DNA of 6,517 bases from Paracoccaceae bacterium. GTDB taxonomy: Bacteria; Pseudomonadota; Alphaproteobacteria; Rhodobacterales; Rhodobacteraceae. Position 1 is the stretch's first letter; the number at the start of each line of letters is the position of its first letter. Positions 5,472-6,517 of the stretch are shown here, in pieces. The notes below the pieces were generated by a model, which saw only the letters and a list, made by a program, of their open reading frames with translations, had not been told where the DNA came from and ran no database searches. The stretch is taken from the NCBI GenBank assembly GCA_019090405.1, contig JAHRVZ010000296.1, positions 1 to 6,517 of the forward strand. Reading direction: 5' to 3'. A program made the position numbers and the translations under genes.

Positions 5472-6236
5472 TCAGGCCCATTCCAATGCGGCCCCATCTC
5501 GCAAAACTGATTGTATATCAAGATTATAGCCTTTGCCTTTGGAATTGTGCTTTGTTCCCGCGTGTAAAATTCTTGGTACGTGAAGCCGAAACGCCGCGCG
5601 TCCATTTTTTCGCGCCCGTAAGATGACCAACTCTGGATCACGCCCGACGCGCGCCGAAAGTGGCAAAACTTCGATCGACCCCAAACGTCCCGAACAAGCT
5701 GTTAACATTTCGGCAAGCCGCTCAACTCGCTGAATGATATGTACATAGCCTTTTGGCGCCAATCGACGTGCTGCCACGTCAATCCAGTCACCAAGAGCAG
5801 TATCACCGCCCAAAGCGACCCGCCGCCCCGCATCCTTGGCCACACTATGCGTCCCGGCCCGAAAATATGGTGGGTTGGCAATAACATGGTCGAACTGATG
5901 CTGACGCAGATCATCGGGCAAGCCTGTTATATCTGCCTCGTAAAGACGTAATTCCACATTATTTTCGATAGCGTTGCGCCGGGCCAGATCAGCATATTCC
6001 GGTTGTAGTTCAACCCCTGTCAGATCCAGCCCCGGCACCCGATTTGCAAGACAGAGTATCGCGGCGCCCGCCCCACAGCCAAGTTCAAGAACGGTTTGGC
6101 CAATCCGCGCAGGCACCGAAGCCGCCAGCAAAACCGGGTCGATTCCCGCGCGATAGCCTTTGCGCGGTTGAAAAAGAGTCACGCGCCCGCCAAGGAATCC
6201 ATCCTGGGTAAAATCCGCTGAATCAAGAAGGCTCAC
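5472..6236 (-). CDS. trmN: tRNA1(Val) A37 N6-methyltransferase (TrmN6/YfiC family)
   Basis: This cytoplasmic S-adenosylmethionine-dependent enzyme is predicted to methylate N6 of adenosine 37 in the anticodon loop of tRNA1(Val). It has 254 residues against about 245 in E. coli YfiC. The N-terminal segment DGFLGGRVTLFQPRKGYRAG leads into GIDPVLLAA, typical of the family. The methyltransferase core shows the SAM glycine motif VLELGCGAGAA (49-59), an acidic strand end in VELQPE (75-80) and the amino-methyltransferase motif NPPY (121-124), followed by FRAGT. The start is GTG at 6236, which overlaps the DUF2007 stop as GTGA; no Met codon occurs early in the frame. This indicates translational coupling to DUF2007. 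General adenine methyltransferase is certain; the exact tRNA target is inferred from family. Confidence 0.88.
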   Translation of the reverse strand: MSLLDSADFTQDGFLGGRVTLFQPRKGYRAGIDPVLLAASVPARIGQTVLELGCGAGAAILCLANRVPGLDLTGVELQPEYADLARRNAIENNVELRLYEADITGLPDDLRQHQFDHVIANPPYFRAGTHSVAKDAGRRVALGGDTALGDWIDVAARRLAPKGYVHIIQRVERLAEMLTACSGRLGSIEVLPLSARVGRDPELVILRARKNGRAAFRLHVPRILHAGTKHNSKGKGYNLDIQSVLRDGAALEWA

Positions 6237-6448
6237 AGACCCAAGGCGATATCGTTGTCGCGCATCACCGTCACTGCTGCATCAAAGTCATTTTCGCGAA
6301 CCATCATGCGGCGCGGGAAAATTCCAATGCCACCTTCTAGGATGCTCATATTTACGTCCATCTCAAAGCAGTCTATATCCTCGCCTTGAAGAAGGGCAGA
6401 GGCAAAGGCCATGATCGTCGGATCGTTGCTGCGTAAAAGTTCCTTCAT
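6233..6448 (-). CDS. DUF2007 domain protein (putative signal-transducing protein family)
   Basis: This 71-residue cytoplasmic protein has one small alpha/beta domain. It opens MKELLRSNDPTIMAFASALL, followed by a DIDCFEMD strand and the segment MSILEGGIGIFPRRMMV, and ends with a helix around FDAAVTVM. That order (an MKELLRTND-type start, then the glycine turn and PRR) is typical of DUF2007, which is related to GlnB-like folds in database descriptions but has no established function. No strong Shine-Dalgarno precedes the ATG at 6448. The gene is the first of a two-gene minus-strand operon and overlaps trmN by four bases. It is divergent from the gene beginning at 6505. Confidence 0.85.
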   Translation of the reverse strand: MKELLRSNDPTIMAFASALLQGEDIDCFEMDVNMSILEGGIGIFPRRMMVRENDFDAAVTVMRDNDIALGL

Positions 6449-6465
6449 AAAACAAGATGTAAGGG

Positions 6466-6491
6466 CAAGTCTTACCTATTGTCGAGACTTG
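6466..6491. promoter_or_regulatory. Inverted repeat in the divergent intergenic region
   Basis: CAAGTCT (6466-6472) and AGACTTG (6485-6491) are 7-bp inverted arms 12 bases apart. They lie in the 56-bp gap between DUF2007 and the next + strand gene. Two direct copies of TTGTCG (6479-6484, 6489-6494) overlap the right arm. The arms could be an operator shared by the divergent genes or a leader hairpin. Confidence 0.3.
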
Positions 6492-6504
6492 TCGCAGGAG
6501 TGTG

Positions 6505-6517
6505 ATGAAAAGCGACC
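6505..6517 (+). CDS. First codons of a truncated divergent gene
   Basis: ATG AAA AGC GAC (M-K-S-D) follows AGGAG (6496-6500) by 4 bases. An in-frame GTG directly precedes the ATG at 6502. The gene runs off the window, so its product cannot be read. In relatives, as I remember, a polyprenyl diphosphate synthase gene often stands divergent to DUF2007-trmN, but nothing in these four codons shows that. Confidence 0.5.

Overview
The window looks like chromosome from an alphaproteobacterium, most likely a marine Rhodobacterales (Roseobacter-group) organism. This rests on protein style (PhaA/PhaB, a 54-residue DUF465 protein, and a DUF2007 gene overlapping a tRNA methyltransferase gene), moderate GC, and the adjacent phaA-phaB pair typical of the class. 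No database search was possible. No transposon, CRISPR array, rRNA or tRNA gene is visible, and the DNA reads as ordinary core chromosome rather than an accessory island. I found no clearly novel multi-gene system.

Left part (1-1299): a periplasmic TlpA/thioredoxin-like protein on the + strand converges on tag, a DNA-3-methyladenine glycosylase I on the - strand. Only 6 bases separate their stops. A 118-bp gap then leads into + strand genes, so tag and the next gene are divergent.

Centre (1300-5169): a stand-alone EAL-domain protein (probable c-di-GMP phosphodiesterase) is followed by a 171-bp gap. That gap holds a perfect palindrome matching the PhaR operator pattern CTGC-N4-GCAG. Next come phaA (acetyl-CoA acetyltransferase) and phaB (acetoacetyl-CoA reductase), which together turn two acetyl-CoA into (R)-3-hydroxybutyryl-CoA for polyhydroxybutyrate. 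Two overlapping inverted repeats that cannot both fold lie between them. A YddG-like EamA exporter starting at TTG follows 15 bases after phaB and is probably in the same transcript.

Right part (5166-6517): the - strand carries DUF2007, then trmN (tRNA1(Val) A37 N6-methyltransferase) overlapping it by GTGA, then a probable terminator. A separate small DUF465 gene follows with its own promoter-like sequence, whose -35 lies inside a 12-bp palindrome. The last bases hold a good ribosome binding site and the first codons of a divergent + strand gene cut off by the window edge.

The points most worth a second look are the candidate PhaR operator ahead of phaAB, the alternative hairpins between phaA and phaB, and the palindrome over the DUF465 promoter.
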